DNA of 9,414 nt from JAFLUQ01 sp964442035 (GCA_964442035.1 CAYTWZ010000069.1:1-9414), one strand, 5' to 3'; numbered from the stretch's first letter, positions 1 through 6,828 are shown. Made by a program: numbers and translations. Notes: generated by a model from the letters alone, not told the origin.

Positions 1-50
1 TTTTTTGAACTTCTGAATGAAATTTGCTTCCAAATGTATGCGCCAAAATA

Positions 51-90
51 CCGGCGCGGCAACGGCAGCTTTTGCCTATACCGCGCCCGG
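51..90 (-). terminator. Candidate intrinsic terminator downstream of putP
   Basis: The segments 51-59 and 81-90 pair as a GC-rich stem (seven contiguous pairs ggcgcgg/ccgcgcc, then two more past a single bulged base). A smaller ggca/tgcc pairing lies in the loop. Read on the minus strand, the direction of putP, the stem is followed by TATTTTGG, a short and imperfect U tract. It lies about 70 bases past the putP stop. A second possible stem (acgcat 113-118 with atgcgt 132-137) lies between them but has no U tract. The rest of 1-161 shows no supportable gene. Confidence 0.45.
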
Positions 91-161
91 ATATTGTTAT
101 CTGACATTTTTAACGCATCGGAGATTACGCTATGCGTGCCCGTCGTTCAGGCGCGTATATC

Positions 162-1700
162 CTATCCCCGCAGCTCTTTTCCGCTTTTGACCAGTTCAAA
201 CTCGGCGGCAATTTCATTGCCGGGAGCCTTCGTCATAAGGCTGACCACTACGATAGCTATCATACCAATGACAAAGGCGGGAAGCAACTCATAAATATCC
301 CATACTCCTCCTAAGGGCCGTACAAGATACTTCCACACAAACACTGCCGCGCCACCGGACACCAGGCCGGCCACAGCTCCCGGCAGAGTAGTGCGCTTCC
401 AGAACAGGGAACAGATCACCAGCGGCCCAAAACCCGCGCCAAAGCCCGCCCATGCAAAGGACACTATGCCAAATATGGAGCTTGAGGGGTCTCTGGCAAT
501 AAATATGCCTAAAACGGCAATAATTATTACCGTTACCCGTGCGGTGATCATGCTGACGCGCTGTGACAGCTTAAGGTGGAATGTCTCCTGGAGGATGTTC
601 TGGGAGACGCTGGATGAAGCGGCGAGAAGCTGGGAGTCAGCCGTTGACATGGTGCTTGCCAATATTCCGGCCAGAATAAGCCCGGCAATAAGTGCCGGAA
701 CAATACCGCTTTGTGCCAGCATATCCGAAACCTTGATAATCACGGTTTCGGAATCGGAGCCTAAAAGAGTCGGTATCTTCCCGCCGGCGCTAAGCGCCCG
801 TCCGGCAATACCGATCATCACCGCCACGGCCATGGCAATGACCACCCATACCGCCGCGACACGGCGGGAGAGCTTAAGCTTCTTTTCGTCCTCGATGGCC
901 ATAAAGCGCAGAAGAATGTGGGGCATACCAAAATATCCCAGGCCCCATGCACAGGTAGATATAATCTGGAGCAGACTGTATGGTGCGCTACCTCCATCCG
1001 CCAGATGCGTATTGGTAAATGACATATACCCCTCCAAGGCCTTGGCGTTGTCCATCACAGCCGAGATGCCCCCCGCCTGAAGCACGGCATAAACAAGTAC
1101 AAAGAATATGGCAAAGGTCATGATCACGCTCTGGATAAAGTCGGTGGTTGACGCGGCAAGGAAACCGCCTGCCGCCGTATAGCCCACAATTACCACAGCA
1201 GAGATTATCATAGCCGTCATATAATTGATCCCAAACAGATTTGAGAACAGCTTTCCGCAGGCGGCAAAGCCGGACGCGGTGTACGGTACGAAGAAAACAA
1301 TAATTATCAGCGCGGCAATGGCAGATAGGATATTGTTCTTGTCTTTGAACCTGTTGGAAAAAAACTGAGGCAACGTAAATGAATTTGTGACCTGAGTGTA
1401 TCGCCTCAACCGCTTCGCGGTGATGAGCCAGTTGATATATGTACCCGCCGCAAGGCCGATAACGGTCCAGCCTACGTCCGCCACGCCGGAAAGATATGCC
1501 AATCCCGGCAGCCCCATAAGCAGATAGCTGCTCATATCGGAAGCCTCGGCGCTCATAGCTGTGACCAGCGGTCCCAGCCTGCGTCCGCCCAAATAAAAGT
1601 CAGAGGCGGAGGAATTTTTCTTTGCAAAATGCGCCCCGATCATCAACATAGCGACAAGATAGACCAGTATGGTGACGGAAATACAGATTGTAGAAGACAT
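162..1700 (-). CDS. putP: Sodium/proline symporter PutP
   Basis: Cytoplasmic-membrane Na+:proline symporter of the solute:sodium symporter (SSF) family; 512 residues, close to the ~500 usual for PutP. Hydrophobic segments run through the whole protein, starting at residues 7-25, as expected for about 13 transmembrane helices. The N-terminal signature is visible: FYLGGRRLGP (35-44), then AEASDMSSYLLMGLPG, which puts Asp55 and Ser57 at the positions of the sodium/substrate residues of E. coli PutP. The second sodium-site element, MSTADSQLL, gives Ser352-Thr353, matching E. coli Ser340-Thr341. The ATG is set by GAGGGG (complement of 1709-1714) 8 nt upstream. The gene has its own promoter and a roughly 150-nt structured leader, so it is probably controlled separately from eno. 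The family assignment is firm; proline as substrate is inferred from similarity and from the nearby proBA genes. Confidence 0.95.
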   Translation of the reverse strand: MSSTICISVTILVYLVAMLMIGAHFAKKNSSASDFYLGGRRLGPLVTAMSAEASDMSSYLLMGLPGLAYLSGVADVGWTVIGLAAGTYINWLITAKRLRRYTQVTNSFTLPQFFSNRFKDKNNILSAIAALIIIVFFVPYTASGFAACGKLFSNLFGINYMTAMIISAVVIVGYTAAGGFLAASTTDFIQSVIMTFAIFFVLVYAVLQAGGISAVMDNAKALEGYMSFTNTHLADGGSAPYSLLQIISTCAWGLGYFGMPHILLRFMAIEDEKKLKLSRRVAAVWVVIAMAVAVMIGIAGRALSAGGKIPTLLGSDSETVIIKVSDMLAQSGIVPALIAGLILAGILASTMSTADSQLLAASSSVSQNILQETFHLKLSQRVSMITARVTVIIIAVLGIFIARDPSSSIFGIVSFAWAGFGAGFGPLVICSLFWKRTTLPGAVAGLVSGGAAVFVWKYLVRPLGGVWDIYELLPAFVIGMIAIVVVSLMTKAPGNEIAAEFELVKSGKELRG

Positions 1701-1849
1701 GAATGTGACCCCTCTTTTCGGTTTTTTTGTGATTCAATAAGGCGCGTAGCGCCGTCATTCAACGTTTCGGTTGGAGATTGATCTCCCGCCGAAAAACGAA
1801 AGGGTCGCCCGCCGCCTATAGACCCGGGGAACATCTTTCGTTTAGTTAT
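1701..1849 (-). promoter_or_regulatory. Structured 5' leader of putP, candidate cis-regulatory RNA
   Basis: About 149 nt separate the predicted putP transcription start (~1849) from the ATG. In transcript order I see three hairpins. P1: 1835-1843 pairs with 1794-1802 (AAACGAAAG/CUUUCGUUU, 9 bp), with an inner GGUC/GACC helix (1821-1824 with 1803-1806) and a bulge of about 10 nt. P2: 1789-1793 pairs with 1766-1770 (UUCGG/CCGAA), enclosing GGAGAU/AUCUCC. P3: GGCGC-UAC-GCGCC at 1741-1753. The bases UUUUCGG at 1789-1795 can instead pair with CCGAAAA at 1715-1721, directly beside the ribosome-binding site (1709-1714). P2 and that pairing exclude each other, as in translation-controlling leaders. 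I do not recognise a known riboswitch class. The pairings are seen; regulation is inference. Confidence 0.5.
1806..1822 (-). repeat. 17-nt repeat, copy 1 (putP leader)
   Basis: On the minus strand this reads TCTATAGGCGGCGGGCG, and it matches 9333-9349 exactly in the same orientation. Here it overlaps the inner helix and fills the loop of leader hairpin P1 (GGGUC...GACCC, 1802-1806 with 1821-1825). The flanks of the two copies differ. Confidence 0.6.
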
Positions 1850-1855
1850 ATATTT

Positions 1856-1884
1856 ATTGTACCATAAACCGGCTTTGTAGTCAA
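1856..1884 (-). promoter_or_regulatory. Sigma-A-type promoter of putP
   Basis: On the minus strand the -35 element is TTGACT (1879-1884) and the -10 element is TACAAT (1856-1861), with an optimal 17-nt spacer. Each hexamer is close to consensus (TTGACA/TATAAT). The predicted start is near 1849. It lies between the eno stop and putP, which implies that putP is not simply read through from eno. Confidence 0.75.
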
Positions 1885-1918
1885 GGAAAATATCAGGACA
1901 TGCTCGCCCGGGCTCACC

Positions 1919-1942
1919 GGAGGGATCTCCGCGGATCCCTCC
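1919..1942 (-). terminator. Perfect 9-bp stem-loop after eno, possible terminator
   Basis: The sequence ggagggatc (1919-1927) and gatccctcc (1934-1942) form a perfect 9-bp stem with a 6-nt loop. It starts about 20 bases past the eno stop codon on the minus strand. No U tract follows in that direction (the next bases are GGTGAGCCCGGGC), so it is not a canonical intrinsic terminator. It could serve as a weak terminator, a 3'-end stabilising hairpin, or an operator just upstream of the putP -35 box. The structure is certain and the role is not. Confidence 0.4.
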
Positions 1943-1962
1943 CATGGTTCATACGGCTTTTA

Positions 1963-3243
1963 TCAGCAGTCCGCACACCTACAGTGGTTTAAGGTAATTT
2001 CTTCCTCGATGGCGGTCAGCCTGTTATACTTGACCGTCCTCTCGCCCCTGCCGGGAGCCCCGGTCTTGATCTGCCCGGTGTTTAGCCCCACTGCCAAATC
2101 GGCAATAAAGGCATCCGCTGTTTCGCCGCTCCGGTGAGAAGCTATTGCCGTATATCCGGATCTGTGAGCCATCCTCACCGCGTCCATAGTCTCGGACAAA
2201 GTGCCTATCTGATTGGGCTTGATAAGGATGGAGTTGCCCACCCCAAGTCCGATACCCTTGCGGAGACGCCCGGTATTGGTGACAAACAGGTCGTCCCCTA
2301 CCAGCTGCACCTTGCCCCCAAGCTCCGCCGTAAGGCGCTTCCAGCCGTCCCAGTCCTCCTCGTCAAGGGCGTCCTCGACAGAGAATATGGGATACCTGCC
2401 GCAAAGCTCTTTCCAGTGCGCGATAAGCTCATCCGAGGTAAATTCCGTCCCTGATTTTGGCAGTCTGTAGCGTCCCGCTTTGCCGCACTTCCACTCGCTG
2501 GCGGCGGCGTCAATGGCTATCTTAAAATCCTTTTCCGGCTTGTATCCGGCCTTTTCCACCGCGCGAAGAATATATTCAATGGCTTCTCCGTCCCCGGAAA
2601 GGTCAGGGGCAAAGCCTCCCTCATCCCCCACGGAGGTGGTCAGCCCGTCAGCCTTTAGGAGGGTCGCAAGAGCGTGAAATACCTCAGCGCTCCACCTTAG
2701 CCCCTCCCGGAAGTGCTGTGCCCCCACAGGCATTATCATAAATTCCTGCACATCAAGGCTGTTGTCGGCGTGGGCTCCGCCGTTGAGGATATTCATCATA
2801 GGTACGGGCAGCGTTACGGCGTTTACTCCGCCAATGAAGCGATAAAGGGGAATGTCCAGCGACGCGGCGGCAGCCCGTGCGGCGGCTATAGACACCGCCA
2901 GTATGGCGTTGGCTCCGAGCTTGGATCTGTTCGGCGTACCGTCCGCCCTGAGCATAGCGTTGTCCACAGCATAAGTGTCCGAAGCGTCAAGACCTCTGAC
3001 AGCCTCGCATATGATCGTGTCAATTCCATTAACCGCCTTAAGGACGCCCTTGCCGTTGTAGCGTCCTTCATCCCCGTCTCGCAGCTCCAGAGCCTCAAAC
3101 TCCCCGGTGGAAGCTCCGCTGGGGGCGGCGCCCGTGGCGCGAGTACCGTCAGACAGCAGCACCTGTGCCTCTACCGTGGGGTTGCCCCGCGAGTCCAATA
3201 TTTCCCGTCCGAAAACCCTTTCGATACGTAAGAAGTCCTTCAT
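1963..3243 (-). CDS. eno: Enolase (phosphopyruvate hydratase)
   Basis: Cytoplasmic glycolytic enzyme converting 2-phosphoglycerate to phosphoenolpyruvate; 426 residues, normal family length. The catalytic and metal-binding set is complete: Ser42 in the mobile SGASTGEFEA loop, His158 (NGGAHAD), Glu167 (VQEFMI), Glu208 (VGDEGGFAPD), Asp245 (IAIDAA), Glu290 (SVEDALDEEDWDGW), Asp317 (LVGDD), Lys342 (LIKPNQIGTLSE), His370-Arg371 (ASHRSGET) and Lys393 (IKTGAPGRGER). Translation from an in-frame GTG at 3252 would add three residues, but AAGGAG (complement of 3252-3257) overlaps that GTG and stands 8 nt before the ATG at 3243, which I therefore choose. The C-terminus is unusual, ending CRCADC with three cysteines in six residues. 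The gene stands alone, without other glycolytic genes, under its own likely promoter. The assignment is essentially certain. Confidence 0.97.
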   Translation of the reverse strand: MKDFLRIERVFGREILDSRGNPTVEAQVLLSDGTRATGAAPSGASTGEFEALELRDGDEGRYNGKGVLKAVNGIDTIICEAVRGLDASDTYAVDNAMLRADGTPNRSKLGANAILAVSIAAARAAAASLDIPLYRFIGGVNAVTLPVPMMNILNGGAHADNSLDVQEFMIMPVGAQHFREGLRWSAEVFHALATLLKADGLTTSVGDEGGFAPDLSGDGEAIEYILRAVEKAGYKPEKDFKIAIDAAASEWKCGKAGRYRLPKSGTEFTSDELIAHWKELCGRYPIFSVEDALDEEDWDGWKRLTAELGGKVQLVGDDLFVTNTGRLRKGIGLGVGNSILIKPNQIGTLSETMDAVRMAHRSGYTAIASHRSGETADAFIADLAVGLNTGQIKTGAPGRGERTVKYNRLTAIEEEITLNHCRCADC

Positions 3244-3251
3244 AGCGCACA

Positions 3252-3257
3252 CTCCTT
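3252..3257 (-). promoter_or_regulatory. eno ribosome-binding site that decides the start
   Basis: The minus strand reads AAGGAG here, 8 nt before the ATG at 3243. It overlaps the alternative in-frame GTG (3250-3252), so that GTG cannot be the start using this site. Confidence 0.8.
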
Positions 3258-3309
3258 CTGTTTATCTTAAATATAGTGTTAGTGTGCCCATGACCGGCTG
3301 TTTTATGCA

Positions 3310-3337
3310 AATATATTTGTGGTTTGTGTGCGTTCAA
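3310..3337 (-). promoter_or_regulatory. Sigma-A-type promoter of eno
   Basis: On the minus strand the -35 element is TTGAAC (3332-3337) and the -10 element is TATATT (3310-3315), with a 16-nt spacer. The start would be near 3303, giving a leader of about 60 nt. The -10 lies inside a perfect 12-bp palindrome, CAAATATATTTG (3308-3319). Confidence 0.6.
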
Positions 3338-3347
3338 TTACCACGGG

Positions 3348-3360
3348 CGGCTGATAGCCG
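3348..3360 (-). other. Small hairpin after proA
   Basis: The sequence cggct-gat-agccg is a perfect 5-bp stem with a 3-nt loop, about 40 bases past the proA stop and just upstream of the eno -35 box. It has no U tract in either direction, so termination of the proBA transcript here is possible but unsupported. Confidence 0.3.
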
Positions 3361-3398
3361 TCCTTACGGGATTTGTGGTTCTTTTAGGTTTTGCCAGC

Positions 3399-4655
3399 TC
3401 ATTGCCGTATCTGTCCATTCCCCAACACCACATATTTGACGCTGGTAAGCCCCTCAAGCCCCACAGGGCCGCGGGCGTGAAGCTTTTGTGTGGAGATTCC
3501 TATCTCCGCGCCAAAGCCAAACTCTCCCCCATCGGTAAACCGGGTAGACGCATTGACATACACGGCGGCGCTGTCCACCTCGTTTTGAAATTTCATGGCG
3601 TTACTGTAGCTTTCCGTAACAATGCACTCGCTGTGTCCGGTGGAATGCTCGTTGATAAAATCAATAGCCTCGTCGATGCCGTCCACCACCTTCACCGAAA
3701 GTATATAGTCCAGATACTCGGTATAATAGTCCTCCTCGGTAGCCGCTGTCACGCCGCCGCCCAATATGGCGGCCGACTCCCGGTCACACCTGAGCTCCAC
3801 GCCCTTTTGGTCAAGGAGCTTCTTGGCCATGGGCAGAAACTCTCCCGCCACGCTCCGGGCCACAACAAGGCTTTCCGCCGCGTTGCACACCGATGGACGG
3901 CTGCACTTTGCGTTAAACAGAATATTTGCCCCCATGTCAAGGTCGGCTCGATCGTCAATATAAATGTGGCAGTTCCCCACCCCGGTCTGGATTACCGGCA
4001 CGCTGGCGTTTTTTACCACAGTGTCGATAAGCCCCGCGCCGCCACGGGGTATCAGTACATCGATATATTTGTTCATTCGCATCATCTGCTGCGCAACGTC
4101 ACGTGATGGATCGCTGACAAAGCATATCACATCGGCGGGAAGCCCCGCGTCCTCAGCCGCAATGCGCATTGCCCCCGCGATGGCCATATTGGAGCGCATA
4201 GCCTCGCTTCCGCCCCGTAGCACACAGGCGTTGCCGGATTTAAGGCAAAGAGCCGCCGCGTCCGCCGTAACGTTGGGTCTGGCCTCATAAATAATTCCCA
4301 CCACTCCCAAGGGAACACGCTTTTTCCCTATATACAGACCGTTGGGGCGTGTGGTTACGCTGTCAAAGCCGCCCACCGGATCGGGCAGAGCGGCCACCTG
4401 ACGTATACCGTCGGCCATGGCTCCGATGCGGCCTTCGTCAAGGCTGAGTCTGTCAATAAAGCCCTGAGCCATGCCATTTTTCTTCGCTTCCGAAATGTCA
4501 ACAGCGTTTTGCGCCAATATTTCCCCTGTCCGCTGTTCAATGGCGTCGGCAACAGCCATAAGGGTCGCGTTCTTCCGGGCGGTATCCATGCATCCAAGCG
4601 TCCTGGAGGCCTTTTTTGCGGCCTTGCAGGACTCCTCTAAGTCAAATTTGTACAC
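3399..4655 (-). CDS. proA: Gamma-glutamyl phosphate reductase ProA
   Basis: Second step of proline synthesis: NADPH-dependent reduction of gamma-glutamyl phosphate to glutamate-5-semialdehyde, in the cytoplasm. It has 418 residues, the usual length, and an aldehyde-dehydrogenase-type fold. Hallmarks seen are PLGVVGIIYEARPNVT (115-130), a region expected to contribute to cofactor binding, GNACVLRGGSEA, IPRGGAGLI, and the catalytic-cysteine motif RPSVCNAAE with Cys257. The C-terminal signature FGFGAEIGISTQKLHARGP is also present. The start is a GTG at 4655, supported by AAGGAG 9 nt upstream. That ribosome-binding site lies inside the last codons of proB and only 3 nt separate the proB stop from the GTG, so translational coupling is likely. 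Channelling of the unstable phosphate intermediate between ProB and ProA is known for the family and fits the arrangement. Confidence 0.97.
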   Translation of the reverse strand: MYKFDLEESCKAAKKASRTLGCMDTARKNATLMAVADAIEQRTGEILAQNAVDISEAKKNGMAQGFIDRLSLDEGRIGAMADGIRQVAALPDPVGGFDSVTTRPNGLYIGKKRVPLGVVGIIYEARPNVTADAAALCLKSGNACVLRGGSEAMRSNMAIAGAMRIAAEDAGLPADVICFVSDPSRDVAQQMMRMNKYIDVLIPRGGAGLIDTVVKNASVPVIQTGVGNCHIYIDDRADLDMGANILFNAKCSRPSVCNAAESLVVARSVAGEFLPMAKKLLDQKGVELRCDRESAAILGGGVTAATEEDYYTEYLDYILSVKVVDGIDEAIDFINEHSTGHSECIVTESYSNAMKFQNEVDSAAVYVNASTRFTDGGEFGFGAEIGISTQKLHARGPVGLEGLTSVKYVVLGNGQIRQ

Positions 4656-4658
4656 AGT

Positions 4659-5453
4659 TTATCTCTCCTTACCTATGAAAATTGTCCCCACAGCCTTGCT
4701 GTCCATTATGTCATAGAGCCTTTGGGGATAGGCTCCGTTGGTGATTATCATGTCGATTCCGTTTTCCGTGGCAATCTTGGCGGCCTCAATCTTGGTTTGC
4801 ATACCGCCAGTGCCTCGATTGCTCCCCGCTCCCCCGGCCGCGGACAGGATATCACCGTTGATATCGTCCACCCGCGTTATGAGCCTTGCGTCCTTGTCCC
4901 GCCGGGGATTGCCGGTATACAGGCCGTCTATATCGCTGAGCAGCACCAGAAGATCCGCTCCGCATAGCACCGCCACCACTGCGCTAAGAGTATCGTTATC
5001 ACCAAAGCAGTGAAGGTTTTGTATCTCCTTACTGGATATAGAGTCGTTTTCGTTGACGATGGGAATGGAATTCTGCTCCAGCAGCGCTCGGAAGGTGCTA
5101 CTGAGGTTTTCCTCCCGTTCGCCCCCGTCCATATCGTCCTTAGTGAGAAGAATCTGGGCCACTATCTTATTGTATTCCCCAAACATCTTGTCATAAAGGT
5201 GCATCAGTCTGCACTGCCCCACAGCGGCGGCGGCCTGCTTAAGCCTCAGCTCCTCCGGACGGTATGGCATTTTTAGCCGTGACACTCCCACGGCCACCGC
5301 CCCGGACGAAACCAGTACCACCTGAGCGCCGCTGTTTTTAATGTCGCTTAGGACACTTACCAGCTTTTCCATGTTGCGAAGATTGAGCTCTCCGTTGTTA
5401 TAGGTGAGGGTGGAAGATCCCACCTTTACCACGATCCTTTTATACTTAGCCAT
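4659..5453 (-). CDS. proB: Glutamate 5-kinase ProB, short form without PUA domain
   Basis: First step of proline synthesis: ATP-dependent phosphorylation of glutamate at the gamma-carboxyl, in the cytoplasm. It has 264 residues and is a single amino-acid-kinase domain. Motifs in order: VVKVGSSTLT (Lys10), VSSGAVAVG (Ser50), IVNENDSIS, FGDNDTLSA, LLSDIDGLYTGNPRRD and GTGGMQTKIEAAKIA. The C-terminal PUA domain of E. coli ProB (367 residues in total) is absent; the protein stops after the kinase domain, as in other short ProB proteins, so this is not a truncation by mutation. Family members are normally feedback-inhibited by proline; whether this one is cannot be read from the sequence. The ATG at 5453 follows GAGAGGA by 9 nt; an ATG ten bases upstream is out of frame. 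It forms an operon with proA; the 60-nt gap from tmcAL has no convincing promoter or terminator. Confidence 0.96.
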   Translation of the reverse strand: MAKYKRIVVKVGSSTLTYNNGELNLRNMEKLVSVLSDIKNSGAQVVLVSSGAVAVGVSRLKMPYRPEELRLKQAAAAVGQCRLMHLYDKMFGEYNKIVAQILLTKDDMDGGEREENLSSTFRALLEQNSIPIVNENDSISSKEIQNLHCFGDNDTLSAVVAVLCGADLLVLLSDIDGLYTGNPRRDKDARLITRVDDINGDILSAAGGAGSNRGTGGMQTKIEAAKIATENGIDMIITNGAYPQRLYDIMDSKAVGTIFIGKER

Positions 5454-5513
5454 CGGTTGTCATCCTCTCTGTTGTAGTGTAGAACAATGCGCGCACACAT
5501 CGCCCCGGCGGTT

Positions 5514-6653
5514 TTACTGTTGGTTCTGGACGCTTGGGAAATAAAAGAACTCCTCTCCCCCAAGGCGTCCTATCACAAGGTTATACACATCCGTACCACG
5601 ACATTCCGCCTCAAAAATTTTGTCTCCCTTAAGGGCGCCGCCTCTGGACACAACGGGGAGCGTTGCCGTATCCGCCGCATCCCTCAGCACCTGAGCCCCC
5701 TTTTCGCTGAAGGCCAGCACCCTCAGATATGTAGGGGGAACATACCGCTCGGTATTGTTCAGCATAAGATTGAACAGTATCCTCCTGAGACGACTGTCCG
5801 CGTATGTCTTTGTATGAGCCGCCGCCACAATAGACTCGATAGTATTGTTGGCGGACGCCTTCTTGAGTCGCGATGCGATCTCCTCGTTGCTGTCCGGCAG
5901 GGTCATCAACTCCTCTTTGGAAGCAATCTTCAGCCGGTAGGAGATCAGCTGGTCAAAGCGTTGACTGAACACAGGCTCAAACACTGTGGGATAAGGCACG
6001 TAGCTTTCAATGCTTTCACCGGTCTTGAGACTTTCCCTCAGACTTTTTGCGCTGGCCACGGTCTCGCCCTTACGACCCGCGTCATGACCCACCTGTATTC
6101 TCTGTACGGTCACAGGCTTCATGGCGCTGTTCGTGCGCTTGAGCGCCTTGAGATATTCTATGGCAAGAATATTGTTGGGATCATCCAAAAGCGCGGCGGC
6201 CTCTCCAATCACCGCCTCGGCCGCCGCCCGACGCGCCTTGGCAAAGCTGTCCCCTTGCTTGAGCCGTTCGCCTAACACCGTCTTAAATTCCTTCGGCTCG
6301 CTTAGCAGCATGTCCGCAATGGCCGTGAGCCCGTCCAGCTTTCCAGCTTCTGTGCCGAACCACAGCTCCTCCGCCTGACCCAGCGCATTGAGGCTGGTCA
6401 CCGCCCCAAGGGCAAAATACTCCGCCGAAGAAAGGGAGTATATTTGCGGCAGCTCAAGCGCCAGATCCAGCCCGCACTGCACTGCCACCTTTGCCCGGGT
6501 AAACTTGTCATACACCGCACAGCTCCCCCGCTGCACATAGTTTCCGCTCATAATGGCAATGGCCGCTCCACCGTCGTGCTTCATTTTGTCCACAAGATAC
6601 TTGTGTCCGTTGTGGAAGGGATTAAATTCCCCGATAGTCGCCCTTACAGTCAT
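5514..6653 (-). CDS. tmcAL: tRNA(Met) cytidine acetate ligase family protein (TmcAL/YlbM)
   Basis: Nucleotidyltransferase-like protein of the YlbM family, 379 residues. The B. subtilis member TmcAL uses acetate and ATP, through acetyl-adenylate, to make N4-acetylcytidine at the wobble position of elongator tRNA-Met. The nucleotide-binding signature is at the N-terminus: IGEFNPFHNGHKYL, with the HxGH motif at 14-17, followed by IMSGNYVQRG, ELPQIYSLSSAEYFA and LWFGTE, all typical of the family. The C-terminal half matches in style and length. GGGGAGGAG lies upstream of the ATG at 6653; an ATG 7 nt earlier is out of frame and soon meets a stop. I found no convincing promoter. The gene is divergent from pta-ackA, which makes acetate, the substrate of this family. 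Membership is firm; the exact activity is by family. Confidence 0.9.
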   Translation of the reverse strand: MTVRATIGEFNPFHNGHKYLVDKMKHDGGAAIAIMSGNYVQRGSCAVYDKFTRAKVAVQCGLDLALELPQIYSLSSAEYFALGAVTSLNALGQAEELWFGTEAGKLDGLTAIADMLLSEPKEFKTVLGERLKQGDSFAKARRAAAEAVIGEAAALLDDPNNILAIEYLKALKRTNSAMKPVTVQRIQVGHDAGRKGETVASAKSLRESLKTGESIESYVPYPTVFEPVFSQRFDQLISYRLKIASKEELMTLPDSNEEIASRLKKASANNTIESIVAAAHTKTYADSRLRRILFNLMLNNTERYVPPTYLRVLAFSEKGAQVLRDAADTATLPVVSRGGALKGDKIFEAECRGTDVYNLVIGRLGGEEFFYFPSVQNQQ

Positions 6654-6761
6654 AGATCATTCACTCCTCCCCTAAGTAAAGCCCCGAGCATACCCCTTCC
6701 GATCGCTTGACGCACCTTAAAAAGCTACTCAGTGTTTCCTTAAGAAAAATTTAAAAAAGTA

Positions 6762-6790
6762 TTGAAAAATTAAAAAAACTGTTATATAAT
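6762..6790 (+). promoter_or_regulatory. Strong sigma-A-type promoter of pta-ackA
   Basis: TTGAAA (6762-6767) and a perfect TATAAT (6785-6790) are separated by exactly 17 nt. The upstream 6736-6761 is dominated by A and T runs and could act as an UP element. The start would be near 6797, giving a leader of about 30 nt. It lies in the 175-nt region divergent to tmcAL. Confidence 0.85.
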
Positions 6791-6812
6791 GTAATTATCA
6801 TTGATTATTTAT

Positions 6813-6817
6813 GGAGG
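6813..6817 (+). promoter_or_regulatory. pta ribosome-binding site that decides the start
   Basis: GGAGG lies 11 nt before the ATG at 6829. An in-frame ATG at 6811 overlaps this site's left edge and has no site of its own, so the six-residue longer form is unlikely. Confidence 0.75.
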
Positions 6818-6828
6818 CGTATTTTAAT

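Noticed and set aside
74..80. A short TATAGGC match (minus strand) to the 17-nt repeat, in the loop of the putP 3' hairpin
   Set aside because: Only seven bases match, which is expected by chance in a window of this size.
391..1080. A 229-residue plus-strand open frame opposite putP
   Set aside because: It is a mirror of the transmembrane coding pattern of putP, with no start context or recognisable domain.
3324..4106. A 260-residue plus-strand open frame opposite proA
   Set aside because: It lies mostly antisense to a fully conserved proA, has no family resemblance and no ribosome-binding site, and is explained by codon bias leaving the opposite strand free of stops.
5454..5513. A promoter for proBA in the gap after tmcAL (TACACT as a -10)
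   Set aside because: No acceptable -35 hexamer lies 16-18 nt upstream; co-transcription with tmcAL is as likely.
5487..6275. A 262-residue plus-strand open frame opposite tmcAL
   Set aside because: It is antisense to a conserved gene; the translation is compositionally odd with no recognisable motif, so it is a shadow frame.
6654..6760. A tmcAL promoter on the minus strand (TATGCT or TTTACT as a -10)
   Set aside because: Neither has a matching -35 at suitable spacing, so I did not call it, although the divergent layout requires a promoter somewhere here.
6811..6828. An upstream in-frame ATG giving a six-residue longer Pta
   Set aside because: The only good ribosome-binding site (6813-6817) overlaps this region and is correctly spaced for the ATG at 6829.
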